Source: Gammaproteobacteria bacterium (GTDB lineage: Bacteria; Pseudomonadota; Gammaproteobacteria; Steroidobacterales; Woeseiaceae). Taken from it: a stretch of DNA of 64,000 nucleotides. How positions within the stretch are numbered: position 1 is the first letter of the stretch; each line of letters starts with the position of its first letter. The stretch lies in assembly GCA_029865385.1 (NCBI GenBank), contig JAOUGX010000003.1, forward strand, positions 33,691 through 97,690, given 5' to 3'. Under the pieces are notes generated by a model. It worked only from the letters and a program-made list of their open reading frames with translations, ran no database searches and was not told where the DNA came from. Shown here one piece after another: positions 8,382 to 17,829 of the stretch. Made by a program: the position numbers and the translations under genes.

Positions 8382-10484
8382 CTACCACATTTCCCGCAGA
8401 CGCCCTGCAACGTCCAGTTGCTTCCCGCTTCCGGGAACCAGGCGCACCGAAGTTGCTTCGCTTCTACCGTGAAAACTTGCCTGCATCGTCCGCATCAGGC
8501 GATCTGTCATGAAGCGGCTTCTTGCACCATAGACATGCTTGTCACCGTCGCGACGTTGCTGCGTAACGTGGTACTTGAGCGGCGCAATCAAATGTAACGA
8601 CTGTTTTGCCCGAGTCATCGCCACGTACAGCAGCCGGCGTTCTTCCTCTATGAGTTCGGCCTTGCCGGTCGCGAACTCGGACGGGAAATTGCCGTCCGAG
8701 AAATTCAGCAGGTAAACAGCGTCCCATTCCTGCCCTTTCGCGGAATGCACCGTAGACAGGATGAGGTAGTCCTCATCGAGCAATGGGTCGCCGGCAAGAT
8801 CTCCGCCGGCAGCCGGCGGATCCAGTGTCAGTTCGGTCAGAAATCTTTCGCGCGTCGCGTAGCGGCCCGATATCTGCTCGAGCTGCTCGAGATCGGCCTC
8901 GCGGGTTTCCAGTCCGTCATACAGTCGCTCGAGCTGCGGCTGATACCACTTCCTGGCGGCACCGATCTGTACCTGCCAACCACTGTCGTCGAGTGCTGCC
9001 GACGACAGCTGCTGCATCAGCTCACAGAAACCCGGCCAGTCCTCGCGCGCGCCTGCCGGCGGTGCGAAATACTGCAAGGAAGTAAACCGGAAATCCGCCA
9101 TCGCGTGATGATCGAAACAACGTGAGGCATTCACAGGGCCCATGCCCGGCAACAACTTCAGTACCCGGAATGCCGCAACCTGATTACGTGGATTCTCGGC
9201 CCATTTGAGTATCGACAACATGTCCTTGACATGGCCTGCTTCCAGGAACTTCAAGCCGCCATATTTGACGTAAGGGATGTTTCTCCTCACGAGTTCCAGC
9301 TCGAGCCTGTCACTGTGGTGTGCGCCGCGAAACAACACAGCCTGATTTTTCAACAACATGTCCTGTTCGCGATTTGCCAGTATCCCGTGCACAACAAACT
9401 CTGCTTCGGCTTCACCATCCTCGACAGTGACATACTGCGGTCGGGCACCATTTTTTTTCGCGGAAAACAGATTCTTGCGGTACTGCCTTTCACTCTCGGA
9501 GATAAGGCAGTTCGCACTGTCAAGTATCGGCTGCGTTGAACGGTAATTTTCCTCGAGGCTGATGACGGTCGCTGACGGCATGTACTGATCGGCAAATCCG
9601 AGTATGTTTTCCACTTCGGCAGCACGAAATGAATAGATGGATTGGGCATCGTCGCCCACCACGGTCAAGCCCCTTCCTTCGGGCTTTATTGCATTCAGGA
9701 TATCCGCCTGCAGCAGGTTGGTATCCTGGTACTCGTCGACCAGCACGTGATCGAACCAGGAACCGATTTCCGTGGCTATGTCGGGCTCCGCAACCAGGTG
9801 GCTCCAGTACAGGAGCAGGTCGTCGTAATCGAGCGCATTGCTCTGCTGTTTTCGTTCGACGTAGGCACGAAAAAGCTCGCGAAGCTCCTGCTCCCAGTCC
9901 TGGCACCAGGGAAAAGTGCCGTTCAACACATCAGTAAGCGGCTGACGCGCATTGACACATCGGGAATAGATCGCCAGGCACGTGTCTTTCTTGGGGAAAC
10001 GCCGTGCTTTCTTCGACAGGTTCAACTCGTGGCGTACAACGTCCATGACGTCTGCGGAATCGCCGCGATCGAGAACCGAGAATCCCGGATCGAGGCACAG
10101 GTTATGCGCGTAGTGCCGCAACAGCCGATTGGCAACGGAATGGAAGGTTCCCGACCATGTCAGCATCGGTCGTGTGTTGCCATCGTTAGCGTTCGTTTTT
10201 TGAATCTGACGAATTATTGATTCCACGCGTCGCGTCATGGTCTGCGCCGCACGCCGTGTAAAAGTAAGCAACAATATTCGTTCCGGGCTGACGCCCTGTA
10301 TGACGAGATGCGCCACGCGATGCGCCAGCGTCATGGTCTTGCCGGTTCCAGCGCCGGCGATGACCAGCAACGGTCCGGAGTCGAAGCGACCATCGCTGTT
10401 CCTGGCGCCAAACGCGGCGGCTTGGCGCTGTGCCGGGTTCAGACCTGCCAGGTAATCCGCTTCGGTTTCAGCTACTGCGCCCAT
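8382..10484 (-). CDS. UvrD/Rep-type superfamily 1A DNA helicase
   Basis: 700-residue ATP-dependent 3'-5' DNA helicase. Motifs appear in the standard order: Q-motif GLNPAQRQA, Walker A AGAGTGKT, Ia LTFTRRAA, II LVDEYQDTN, III VVGDDAQSIYSFR, IV ENYRST, V STVHSAKGQEWD and VI RRLLYVAMTRAK. The length is close to PcrA/UvrD, but the region after motif VI is short, so the C-terminal polymerase-binding Tudor region of UvrD seems absent. An ATG at 10484 is chosen; in-frame codons upstream overlap the neighbouring hydrolase gene and are not helicase-like. It probably acts in repair or replication restart and does not look like classical uvrD or rep. Confidence 0.92.
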   Translation of the reverse strand: MGAVAETEADYLAGLNPAQRQAAAFGARNSDGRFDSGPLLVIAGAGTGKTMTLAHRVAHLVIQGVSPERILLLTFTRRAAQTMTRRVESIIRQIQKTNANDGNTRPMLTWSGTFHSVANRLLRHYAHNLCLDPGFSVLDRGDSADVMDVVRHELNLSKKARRFPKKDTCLAIYSRCVNARQPLTDVLNGTFPWCQDWEQELRELFRAYVERKQQSNALDYDDLLLYWSHLVAEPDIATEIGSWFDHVLVDEYQDTNLLQADILNAIKPEGRGLTVVGDDAQSIYSFRAAEVENILGFADQYMPSATVISLEENYRSTQPILDSANCLISESERQYRKNLFSAKKNGARPQYVTVEDGEAEAEFVVHGILANREQDMLLKNQAVLFRGAHHSDRLELELVRRNIPYVKYGGLKFLEAGHVKDMLSILKWAENPRNQVAAFRVLKLLPGMGPVNASRCFDHHAMADFRFTSLQYFAPPAGAREDWPGFCELMQQLSSAALDDSGWQVQIGAARKWYQPQLERLYDGLETREADLEQLEQISGRYATRERFLTELTLDPPAAGGDLAGDPLLDEDYLILSTVHSAKGQEWDAVYLLNFSDGNFPSEFATGKAELIEEERRLLYVAMTRAKQSLHLIAPLKYHVTQQRRDGDKHVYGARSRFMTDRLMRTMQASFHGRSEATSVRLVPGSGKQLDVAGRLREMW

Positions 10485-10533
10485 GTCCGCCACCCCGGGA
10501 AAGTTCTGTATTTTTATACAGTACTGGACGAAT

Positions 10534-11427
10534 TTACAAGTCGGGCAGGAGAAAGGCCTCGATAAGCGCGGCCAACCGCTCCGGCTGCTCGAAATGCACC
10601 ATATGGCCGGCTCCGGGAATGACCCGCGTCTCTGCTCCGGCGTAAAGCACTTCGCCCTGATCGGCATCCAGCCAGGCTTTGGCGGCCGTGAAGAACTCGG
10701 ATTCCTCGCCCGTGACGAGCAACACGCGGGCTTCGATTCGCTCCCGACAGGCAACGGCTTCGGCGCGCCGGTATTGCACGGCGTTGGGCAGTTTGTGAGC
10801 CGGGTCAGCCCGCAGCTCGACGCCCGTTTCACTTTCGGCGCCCCACAGCCGGGCGACGAAGCGTGCCCTGTCTTCGCTCATGCGCGGGCTGCGTTTGAGT
10901 ATTCTCGGTACCAACTCTTCGAAGGAACGGTATTTGATGTAGCCACGGATCCGCCGACCGGCCTCGATCCATCGACGGTAATGAGCGGGCGCATTGGCCG
11001 GATCACTGTCTGCCAGGCCAAATCCTTCCACATTGACGAAGTGAGAGACGCGCTCCGGCATGATGCCGGCATACAGACCCGCGACGTTGGCGCCCATGCT
11101 GTGTCCGACCAGCCTCGCCGGCCCCTGCGGACTGTAGATATTCAGCAGCGCATCGAGATCGGCAACATAGTCGGGGAACCAGTACGCCTCGGTGCGGCAA
11201 TACGATTCTCCGAAGCCCCGCCAGTCGGGCGCCACGACATGCCATGCCGAGGCAAGCGCATCGACGATGAACTGAAAGCTGCCGCCGGCATCCCCCCATC
11301 CATGTAGCAGAACGAGCATGGGATCACCGGTCTCGCCCCACTCGCTGATGTGGTAGTCAACGCCACGGATCCGGTGACTCGACGAGCGTCGCTGCACTTT
11401 CGGTACATAACAGTTGTTTGAACTCAA
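10534..11427 (-). CDS. Alpha/beta hydrolase
   Basis: 297-residue alpha/beta hydrolase fold enzyme. The oxyanion motif HGWGDAGGS, the nucleophile elbow GHSMG and the C-terminal histidine in GHMVHFEQP are all present, so a full catalytic triad is likely. The open frame starts at TTG, with GGAG five bases upstream; the next possible start is GTG at 11397. Substrate unknown; the shape resembles small esterases or C-C bond hydrolases. It lies 49 bases upstream of the helicase gene in the same orientation and may be cotranscribed with it. Confidence 0.85.
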   Translation of the reverse strand: MSSNNCYVPKVQRRSSSHRIRGVDYHISEWGETGDPMLVLLHGWGDAGGSFQFIVDALASAWHVVAPDWRGFGESYCRTEAYWFPDYVADLDALLNIYSPQGPARLVGHSMGANVAGLYAGIMPERVSHFVNVEGFGLADSDPANAPAHYRRWIEAGRRIRGYIKYRSFEELVPRILKRSPRMSEDRARFVARLWGAESETGVELRADPAHKLPNAVQYRRAEAVACRERIEARVLLVTGEESEFFTAAKAWLDADQGEVLYAGAETRVIPGAGHMVHFEQPERLAALIEAFLLPDL

Positions 11428-11606
11428 TGCTCCGGCCTTTCTTGAAAACGTGATGAGGGCTTTAGCTAATTGCTCGGCCGTCGTGTATAAATTCGTAGAA
11501 CCAATCCCAGCATACCGCGTGGTGGCTCACGGGGTTCTTGAGATAGGTTCCAGTAATTCTGATTCAGGACCATCGGGCAGTACAGGGCAGCCACGCCCGG
11601 ACAACA

Positions 11607-13973
11607 ATGACATTTGAGATCGCACTGGTTCTCGGCATCCTCGCCATTTCGCTGATTCTGTTCATCAGCGAAGTCATACGTATGGATCTGGTGGCAATGC
11701 TGGTGCTGGGCACACTGGCTGTAACCGGACTGGTCGGGGCGGATGCCATCTTCCTCGGCTTCAGCAACAGTGCGGTGATCACGGTATGGGCCATGTTCAT
11801 CCTTAGCGAGGGTCTCACCCGAACCGGCATTGCCAATATCATCGGCAACCAGGTAATGCGGGTTGCCGGCAAGCGCGAAGTCCCGATGATCCTTGTCATC
11901 ATGATGACGGCCGGCGTGTTGTCGGCTTTCATGAACAATATCGGAGTTGCGGCCCTGATGCTGCCCGTCGCCGTGGATATCGCAAGGCGTTCCGGTATTC
12001 CTGTATCACGATTGCTGATGCCGCTGGCCTATGCAACCTTGCTCGGCGGCTTGACCACCCTGATCGGCACGCCGCCGAATCTGCTCATCAGCGCAGCGTT
12101 GACCCGAGGCGGATACGAACCTTTCAAGCTTTTCGACTTCACACCGATCGGCGGAATGCTGATGGTAATCGGTGTGTTGTTTGTAGCTCTCGTCGGCAGG
12201 TTGCTGTTACCCAAGACCGAGGTCGCCAGAACGCGGCAGCATAGCCAGCGCAGTTTGCGCTCGCGTTACAAACTCCAGGAACAGACTTTCATGATGCGGG
12301 TTCCCGAAGACTCGGTGCTTGTCGGCAAGACGCTGGCCGAAAGCCGCATCGGTTCGTCGACCGGCCTCATTATTCTCGCGCTTGTCCGCTACGGCCGCAG
12401 CGAAACACTGCCCGGCCGGCAGACCGTGTTGCGGGGTGGCGACGGCATCCTCGTCCAGGGGCGTCTCGACCAGTTTCGCGAGTTACAGCGATGGAGCGAT
12501 CTCGTCATCGAACGCGAGGCGCCGGTGCTGAAATCGATGGTGGCCGCAAAGATCGCGTATGCCGAGGCAATACTTCAGGAGGGATCGCCGCTGGTCGGCG
12601 AACTCGTTCGGCACGCATCGTTTCGGACCCGCTTCAACGTCAGCGTAGTCGGCGTCTATCGCCGCCAGCAATACCGCCTGACCAACCTGAGCTACGTGCC
12701 ATTGCGAGCCGGCGACCGCTTGTTGCTGCAGGGAGAGATCGAAGACATTGCCAACCTGGAAAAGCATGCCGACTTTGGCAGTGTCGAAGTATTGACTCCG
12801 GAACGACTGCAGGAGCTTTACAAAGGAGATGAGCGGCTGTTTGTCGTGCGCCTGCCTAATTACAGCGACCTGGTCGACGTAACGTTACGCAAGAGTCGGC
12901 TGGATGATTTTTTTGATTTCCGTGTACTCGCCATATTTCGCGAAGGAGAGCTGAAAGTCATGCCGCGCGGCGACGAAGTCCTCGCGGGCGGCGATCTTCT
13001 GCTGATCGAAGGACAACACGAGGATCTCGACGTACTTCGCGGCTTGCAGGAACTGGAGATCGAGACCCAGGTGGCACCGAACCTGGGCGCATTCGAATCG
13101 GAGCGCCTGACGCTGATGGATGCAACCCTCGATCCACGCAGCACCCTGGCAGGCAAGACCGTGGGAGAACTCAATTTTCGGGAACGCTATGGCATCGAAC
13201 TGGCCGCAATCTGGCGGGAAGGCGGTCCGGTCGGCACGGATCTCACCGATGAACGCCTGCAGATCGGTGATGCTCTGCTGCTGTTGGGTCCGCGCGACCG
13301 GCTGACCTTGCTCGACAACGATTCGGATTTCCTGATCCTGACGCCTCTGGGCCAGGAACCGCCGGATACCCGCAAAGCACCGGTCGCTGCGATGATCATG
13401 TTCGGCGTAGTGGCCAGCGTGATGGGCGGGCTGGCTCCGATTGCCGTGGCAGCGGTGGTCGGCGGCAGCGTGATGGTGCTGGTCGGCTGCATGAATATGG
13501 AGCAGGCGTACCGGGCGATCGACTGGAAAGCGATATTCCTGATTGCAGGCATGCTGCCGCTCGGCACGGCGATGGAGGATACCGGCGCAGCCTCTTACCT
13601 CGCGACGCAGGTCATGGCACTTCTCGGCGATTCCGGACCCTGGCCGGTCATCATGGGACTGTACGTGCTGACCGCAATGGCGACGATGATCATTCCCACT
13701 GCCGCGCTGGTGGTACTGATGTCACCCATCGTGCTGACCGCCATGGCGGACATGGGTCTGCAGCCGGAAACGGCTATGATGGCCATCGCGATGGCAGCAT
13801 CGGCAAGTTTCACGAGCCCGATCTCGCACCCGGCCAATATCCTGGTCATGGGCCCCGGCGGCTACCGCTTCGTGGATTACCTCAAGGTGGGCGTGCCGCT
13901 TACCATCATTATTTTCGCTGCGGCGATGCTCTTGTTGCCGGTCTTCTGGCCATTGGTTCCGATTCAGCCCTGA
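11607..13973 (+). CDS. SLC13/DASS-family anion transporter with central RCK_C (TrkA-C) repeats
   Basis: 788-residue inner-membrane transporter. Transmembrane helices occupy residues 1-205 and about 590-785, separated by a cytoplasmic block of roughly 370 residues built from repeated RCK_C-like units (for example PEDSVLVGKTLAES, GSPLVGELV, DPRSTLAGKTVGEL). The family signature SAFMNNIGVAALMLPV and the loop GLTTLIGTPPNLL are present. Proteins of this type move sulfate, dicarboxylates or related anions with Na+ or H+. Many relatives have two RCK_C units; this one appears to have four, suggesting more elaborate ligand gating. Substrate unassigned. Confidence 0.9.
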   Translation: MTFEIALVLGILAISLILFISEVIRMDLVAMLVLGTLAVTGLVGADAIFLGFSNSAVITVWAMFILSEGLTRTGIANIIGNQVMRVAGKREVPMILVIMMTAGVLSAFMNNIGVAALMLPVAVDIARRSGIPVSRLLMPLAYATLLGGLTTLIGTPPNLLISAALTRGGYEPFKLFDFTPIGGMLMVIGVLFVALVGRLLLPKTEVARTRQHSQRSLRSRYKLQEQTFMMRVPEDSVLVGKTLAESRIGSSTGLIILALVRYGRSETLPGRQTVLRGGDGILVQGRLDQFRELQRWSDLVIEREAPVLKSMVAAKIAYAEAILQEGSPLVGELVRHASFRTRFNVSVVGVYRRQQYRLTNLSYVPLRAGDRLLLQGEIEDIANLEKHADFGSVEVLTPERLQELYKGDERLFVVRLPNYSDLVDVTLRKSRLDDFFDFRVLAIFREGELKVMPRGDEVLAGGDLLLIEGQHEDLDVLRGLQELEIETQVAPNLGAFESERLTLMDATLDPRSTLAGKTVGELNFRERYGIELAAIWREGGPVGTDLTDERLQIGDALLLLGPRDRLTLLDNDSDFLILTPLGQEPPDTRKAPVAAMIMFGVVASVMGGLAPIAVAAVVGGSVMVLVGCMNMEQAYRAIDWKAIFLIAGMLPLGTAMEDTGAASYLATQVMALLGDSGPWPVIMGLYVLTAMATMIIPTAALVVLMSPIVLTAMADMGLQPETAMMAIAMAASASFTSPISHPANILVMGPGGYRFVDYLKVGVPLTIIIFAAAMLLLPVFWPLVPIQP

Positions 13974-14007
13974 AGTCCGGACCGGCAGGTCCCGCGTCAG
14001 GACTTCA
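13971..14007. terminator. Hairpin between convergent genes, possible bidirectional terminator
   Basis: Arms TGAAGTCC (13971-13978, including the stop codon) and GGACTTCA (14000-14007) enclose a nested GGACC/GGTCC hairpin. There is no T-run on the plus side, so this is a weak call. Confidence 0.35.
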
Positions 14008-14016
14008 AATGCGAAT

Positions 14017-14994
14017 CTAGGGAATAAGAACGGTCGACCCGGTCGTCTTTCTGCCCTCGAGATCCGCCTGTGCTTTCGCCGCATCCTTCAGTGAATAGCG
14101 CTGGTTTATGTTGATCTTCACCGTGCCGTCTGCAAGCAGGCCGAACAACTCCGCACAGGCAGCCAGCAGGTGCTCCCGTGAATCGATAAAATCAAAGAGA
14201 ACCGGACGAGTGACGTAGAGAGAATGTCGTTTCGCAAGCTCTGAAGGCGCGAATGGCGCAACCGGCCCCGATGAATTACCGAAAGACACCATAACGCCAT
14301 GCGGCCTCAGGGAATCGAGCGAGGCGAAGAAGGTGTCCTTGCCCACCGAGTCGTACACCGCAGCAACGCCCCTGCCGTCCGTTAATCGGCGTACCGCTCC
14401 GGGCAGGTCCGGGTTGTCGGCCATGATGATATGCCTGCAGCCCTGCGACTTCGCAATCTTCGCTTTGTCGTCGGTGCTGACGACGCCGATGACCGTGGCG
14501 CCGAGAGCCTTTGCCCACTGGCTGGCAATCGAACCTACTCCGCCTGCCGCCGCATAAAGAAGCACTGAATCGCCTTTCCTGACGGGATAGCTGCGCCGCA
14601 ACAGGTACCAGGCTGTGAGCCCCTTGAGCAACACGGCGGCTGCCTGCTCGTCGCTGACTTCGTCCGGTATCGGAACCAGTCTGTCCGCGGAAAAATTTCG
14701 CGCCTCCGAAAACGCGTCGGCCGGCCGGCCCGTATAGACGACTCGATCGCCCGGTCGGACAATCGTGACTCCCGGACCCACGGCCTCGACGACGCCTGCC
14801 GCTTCGCTACCCAAGCCTGCCGGCAGTGCGGATGGATACAACCCGGTACGAAAATAGGTATCGATGAAGTTGAGGCCTATCGCCGTATGCCGAATCCGTG
14901 CTTCCCCATCTGCCGGCTCGGGCAGATCGATCTCTTCAAAGCGGAGAACTTCCGGGCCGCCGAATTCATGAATTCTTATTGCATGCGTTTTCAT
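14017..14994 (-). CDS. NADPH:quinone oxidoreductase (zeta-crystallin type, zinc-free MDR)
   Basis: 325-residue medium-chain reductase that transfers a hydride from NADPH to quinones. The N-terminal GroES-like domain contains the quinone-reductase block GLNFIDTYFRTGLYP, and the Rossmann domain has AAAGGVGSIASQWAK; the zinc ligands of alcohol dehydrogenases are absent. ATG at 14994 (MKTHAIRIHEFGG) is the family-typical start; 18 further upstream codons are unlikely. It diverges from the SDR gene. The E. coli counterpart is QorA. Confidence 0.92.
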   Translation of the reverse strand: MKTHAIRIHEFGGPEVLRFEEIDLPEPADGEARIRHTAIGLNFIDTYFRTGLYPSALPAGLGSEAAGVVEAVGPGVTIVRPGDRVVYTGRPADAFSEARNFSADRLVPIPDEVSDEQAAAVLLKGLTAWYLLRRSYPVRKGDSVLLYAAAGGVGSIASQWAKALGATVIGVVSTDDKAKIAKSQGCRHIIMADNPDLPGAVRRLTDGRGVAAVYDSVGKDTFFASLDSLRPHGVMVSFGNSSGPVAPFAPSELAKRHSLYVTRPVLFDFIDSREHLLAACAELFGLLADGTVKININQRYSLKDAAKAQADLEGRKTTGSTVLIP

Positions 14995-15120
14995 AATCAC
15001 CGAACTATTATGGACCAAGGGACAATCGGTAGCATATCGCAAGTACAATGACGAATGCTTCTCGATGATCGGACGTCGGTGATTGCAGGTTAATGCTCAA
15101 ATGCGGAATTGGAGACAGGG

Positions 15121-15891
15121 ATGGGGCGGGCGGAAAACAAGATTGCATTCGTAACCGGCGCGGCGCAGGGACTTGGTGCGGCAATCGCGTCGATGCTCGC
15201 AAGCGAGGGCGCCCGCGTCATGTTGACCGATATTAACGCGGATGGCGCCGCGGCGACTGCAGCCGAAATAAACAGGCTGCGACCGGAAAGCGCGGCGTCC
15301 GTGCACCACGACGTTACCGATGAGGATCGCTGGCGCGAAGTGCTGGACATAACGGTCAAGAAATTCGGCGGCCTGAACATCCTGGTAAACAATGCCGGCA
15401 TCGGATCCGTCGGTAGCATCGAGGATGAGAGTCTGGAAAATTGGCACCGCGTGCATTCTGTTGACCTCGACAGCGTTTTTCTTGGTTGCAAGCACTCGAT
15501 TCCGTATATCGCCAGCAGCGGCGGCGGTTCGATCGTCAACATCTCCTCCATCTCCGGAATCATTGCGGCACACAATCTGGCTGCCTACAACTCCGCGAAA
15601 GCCGCAGTACGTCACCTGAGCAAATCCGTTGCCTTGCACTGCGCGAAGTCGCGCAACAACATTCGCTGCAACTCCGTCCATCCGGTGTTCATCGATACGC
15701 CGATTCTCGATGGCATGGTCGGTGACGCAGACCGGCACAGCGTTTTGCAGAAACTTGGTCGCCAGATTCCGCTTGGTCGCGTCGGCCAGCCCGACGATGT
15801 CGCCTACGCCGTTCTTTATCTCGCCAGCGACGAATCGCGATTTGTCACCGGCACGGAAATCCGCGTCGACGGCGGCATAAGTGCAATGTAG
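15121..15891 (+). CDS. Short-chain dehydrogenase/reductase (SDR), classical
   Basis: 256-residue NAD(P)-dependent oxidoreductase. The cofactor motif TGAAQGLG is at residues 12-19, NNAG at 90-93, and the catalytic Ser-Tyr-Lys is seen in NISSISG (S142/S143) with Y156 and K160. D37 after the second strand favours NAD over NADP. ATG at 15121 has GGAG six bases upstream. The similarity is to 3-alpha/20-beta-hydroxysteroid dehydrogenase-like SDRs. The next gene, a ferredoxin-reductase-type flavoprotein, begins 21 bases downstream, so the pair may serve one oxidative pathway. Confidence 0.9.
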   Translation: MGRAENKIAFVTGAAQGLGAAIASMLASEGARVMLTDINADGAAATAAEINRLRPESAASVHHDVTDEDRWREVLDITVKKFGGLNILVNNAGIGSVGSIEDESLENWHRVHSVDLDSVFLGCKHSIPYIASSGGGSIVNISSISGIIAAHNLAAYNSAKAAVRHLSKSVALHCAKSRNNIRCNSVHPVFIDTPILDGMVGDADRHSVLQKLGRQIPLGRVGQPDDVAYAVLYLASDESRFVTGTEIRVDGGISAM

Positions 15892-15912
15892 ATTGGCGGC
15901 GGACATCCAGCT

Positions 15913-17133
15913 ATGAATCGAGTACTGATTGCAGGGGCGGGGCATGCTGCCGGTCAGGCGGCAGCCACGCTCAGACAGAAAAAGTTCGGCGGTGAAGTAA
16001 TCCTGCTAGGCGAGGAACCGTATTTTCCCTATCAGCGGCCACCGCTGTCGAAGAAGTTTCTTGCCGGCGAGCTGCCCGCGGAACGGCTTTACTTCAAGCC
16101 GGAAAGTTTCTATTCCGACTCGGAAATTGAAGTCCGACTGAACACCAAAGTGGAGCAGATCAATCGCGGCGACCGGTCGCTGACCCTTGCTGGCGGCGAA
16201 ATTCTTTCATACGGCAGGTTGATACTCGCGACAGGTGCCAGGGTTCGAAGGCTGGCGCTGCCCGGCTCGCAACTCCGTGGCATCCACTACCTGCGAAGCA
16301 TCACTGACGTGAAAAACATGCGTGAGGAACTGGTCGCCGGCCAGCGCATGGTCGTTATCGGCGCCGGCTATATCGGACTGGAAGTAGCGGCAGTGGCCTG
16401 CCAGCTCGGGCTGGACGTCTCGGTTGTCGAAATGGAAGACCGTGTCATGAGTCGCGTGGTTTCGAAACCGGTTTCGGCATTCTACGAAAAGGAACACCGG
16501 CGGCACGGGGTCAATTTATTGCTTTCGACAGCAATTGGCGGTTTTGCCGGCGATGACAGGGTTTCCGCTGTGAATCTCGCGAACGGCGCGCAGCTGCCGG
16601 CGGACATTGTGCTGATCGGCATCGGCATCGAACCGAACGTCGAACTGGCGGCAAGCGCCGGCCTCGAAATCGACAACGGGATTGTAGTCGACGACAAGTG
16701 TCGCACCATGGACGAAAATATCTATGCGATCGGCGACTGCACGAACCACCCCAATGACATCATTGGTCGCCGCATCCGCCTCGAATCCGTTCACAACGCC
16801 CTGGAACAAGCCAAGACCGCCGCGCTGAACATTTGTGGCGAGGAATCGACGTATCACCAGGTGCCCTGGTTCTGGTCGGACCAGTACGATATCAAGTTAC
16901 AGATTGCGGGCTTGTCACAGGGCTATGACGACATCGTCTTGCGCGGCGACCCGGACAGCCGGTCATTTTCCTGCCTGTATCTGGAACGCGGCCGCTTGAT
17001 TGCGGTCGACGCAATCAATTGCCCGAAGGACTTCGTGCAGGCGAAATCGCTGATTGCCTCTCACGCCATTCTGAATGCTGATTTGCTCGGCGATGCGGAA
17101 GTCGCGCTGAAGGACATTCAGACGCAATCCTGA
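15913..17133 (+). CDS. Ferredoxin/rubredoxin reductase-type FAD oxidoreductase
   Basis: 406-residue NAD(P)H-dependent flavoprotein that passes electrons to a ferredoxin or rubredoxin for an oxygenase or P450. FAD-binding GAGHAAGQAA is at residues 8-17, the conserved YFPYQRPPLSK block at 36-46, NADH-binding GAGYIGLEVA near 152, and IYAIGDC near 273. The C-terminal RRIRLESVHNALEQA and PWFWSDQYD segments are characteristic of the BphA4/ThcD/PdR group. No oxygenase or ferredoxin gene is adjacent, so the electron acceptor is elsewhere. Confidence 0.9.
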   Translation: MNRVLIAGAGHAAGQAAATLRQKKFGGEVILLGEEPYFPYQRPPLSKKFLAGELPAERLYFKPESFYSDSEIEVRLNTKVEQINRGDRSLTLAGGEILSYGRLILATGARVRRLALPGSQLRGIHYLRSITDVKNMREELVAGQRMVVIGAGYIGLEVAAVACQLGLDVSVVEMEDRVMSRVVSKPVSAFYEKEHRRHGVNLLLSTAIGGFAGDDRVSAVNLANGAQLPADIVLIGIGIEPNVELAASAGLEIDNGIVVDDKCRTMDENIYAIGDCTNHPNDIIGRRIRLESVHNALEQAKTAALNICGEESTYHQVPWFWSDQYDIKLQIAGLSQGYDDIVLRGDPDSRSFSCLYLERGRLIAVDAINCPKDFVQAKSLIASHAILNADLLGDAEVALKDIQTQS

Positions 17134-17136
17134 TTA

Positions 17137-17829
17137 TTATTCCTTGCCATCCGACGACTTCGGGACCGCGATCAGAAGGCTTCCTGACATGGCAACCGGT
17201 CCCTCGTTGGCAGAGTAAGCCGAGGCACTGATTGACTCCACTGCCTCGGCCCTGACTCCGGCAAATTCGCCGGTTTGGCCAACCACTCTGGCCGTACGCA
17301 ATGCACCTGGTCCCGCGGTCGTGATTCCATGCCAGCTGGCACGCCAACTGTCGCTGGAACTCCAGCGTGCAGGAATGACGATGTCGCGGAGGAAATGCCA
17401 GTAATTCTCCGACTCCTCGACGAACAGCGTTCCGCGGCCCGGCAAATACACGTGCCAGATACTATCGACCAACGCTTCGGCATTTAACGGCCGGGTCGCT
17501 TCGGATGTCGAAGAAAACTTGACACCGACGCCGATCGGCTCGCCGCGGGCGCTGCTAAGTTCGACGACGGAAACCCAGGTTTGTTCGATAGCGGGTTCCC
17601 AAAGCTGTTGAACCTTGAGCGGGTTCGGGCTTCGCACGGAATCACCGTTGTTGGTAAACAGAATGGACTCGGACGGAACCATGGAGAAATCGAGGACCAC
17701 AAGCTCGTCGTCGGATACGGCAAGCGGCGACACCGATGCTTTGGATGCGAACGGATTCAGGTACAAACCTGCAAAAAGCAGCGCTGCGCCGAAGACAAGA
17801 CCGAACACAAGAGATACGAGATACTTCAT
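17137..17829 (-). CDS. Membrane-anchored protein of unknown function, paralog of its upstream neighbour
   Basis: 230 residues: an N-terminal membrane helix (about 5-27) followed by an extracytoplasmic domain. It shares with the preceding gene an Ile-Gly-Val-Gly strand followed by a (W)HVYLPGRGTLF-type motif, suggesting tandem duplication. The conserved region from IGVGVKFSSTSE to GRGTLFVEESENYW is the likely core. The start ATG overlaps the upstream stop (ATGA). Function unknown; no catalytic motif visible. Confidence 0.75.
   Translation of the reverse strand: MKYLVSLVFGLVFGAALLFAGLYLNPFASKASVSPLAVSDDELVVLDFSMVPSESILFTNNGDSVRSPNPLKVQQLWEPAIEQTWVSVVELSSARGEPIGVGVKFSSTSEATRPLNAEALVDSIWHVYLPGRGTLFVEESENYWHFLRDIVIPARWSSSDSWRASWHGITTAGPGALRTARVVGQTGEFAGVRAEAVESISASAYSANEGPVAMSGSLLIAVPKSSDGKE

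Noticed and set aside
10485..10832. N-terminal extension of the helicase by 116 codons
   Set aside because: These codons are read inside the neighbouring hydrolase gene and lack helicase similarity; the ATG at 10484 directly precedes the Q-motif region.
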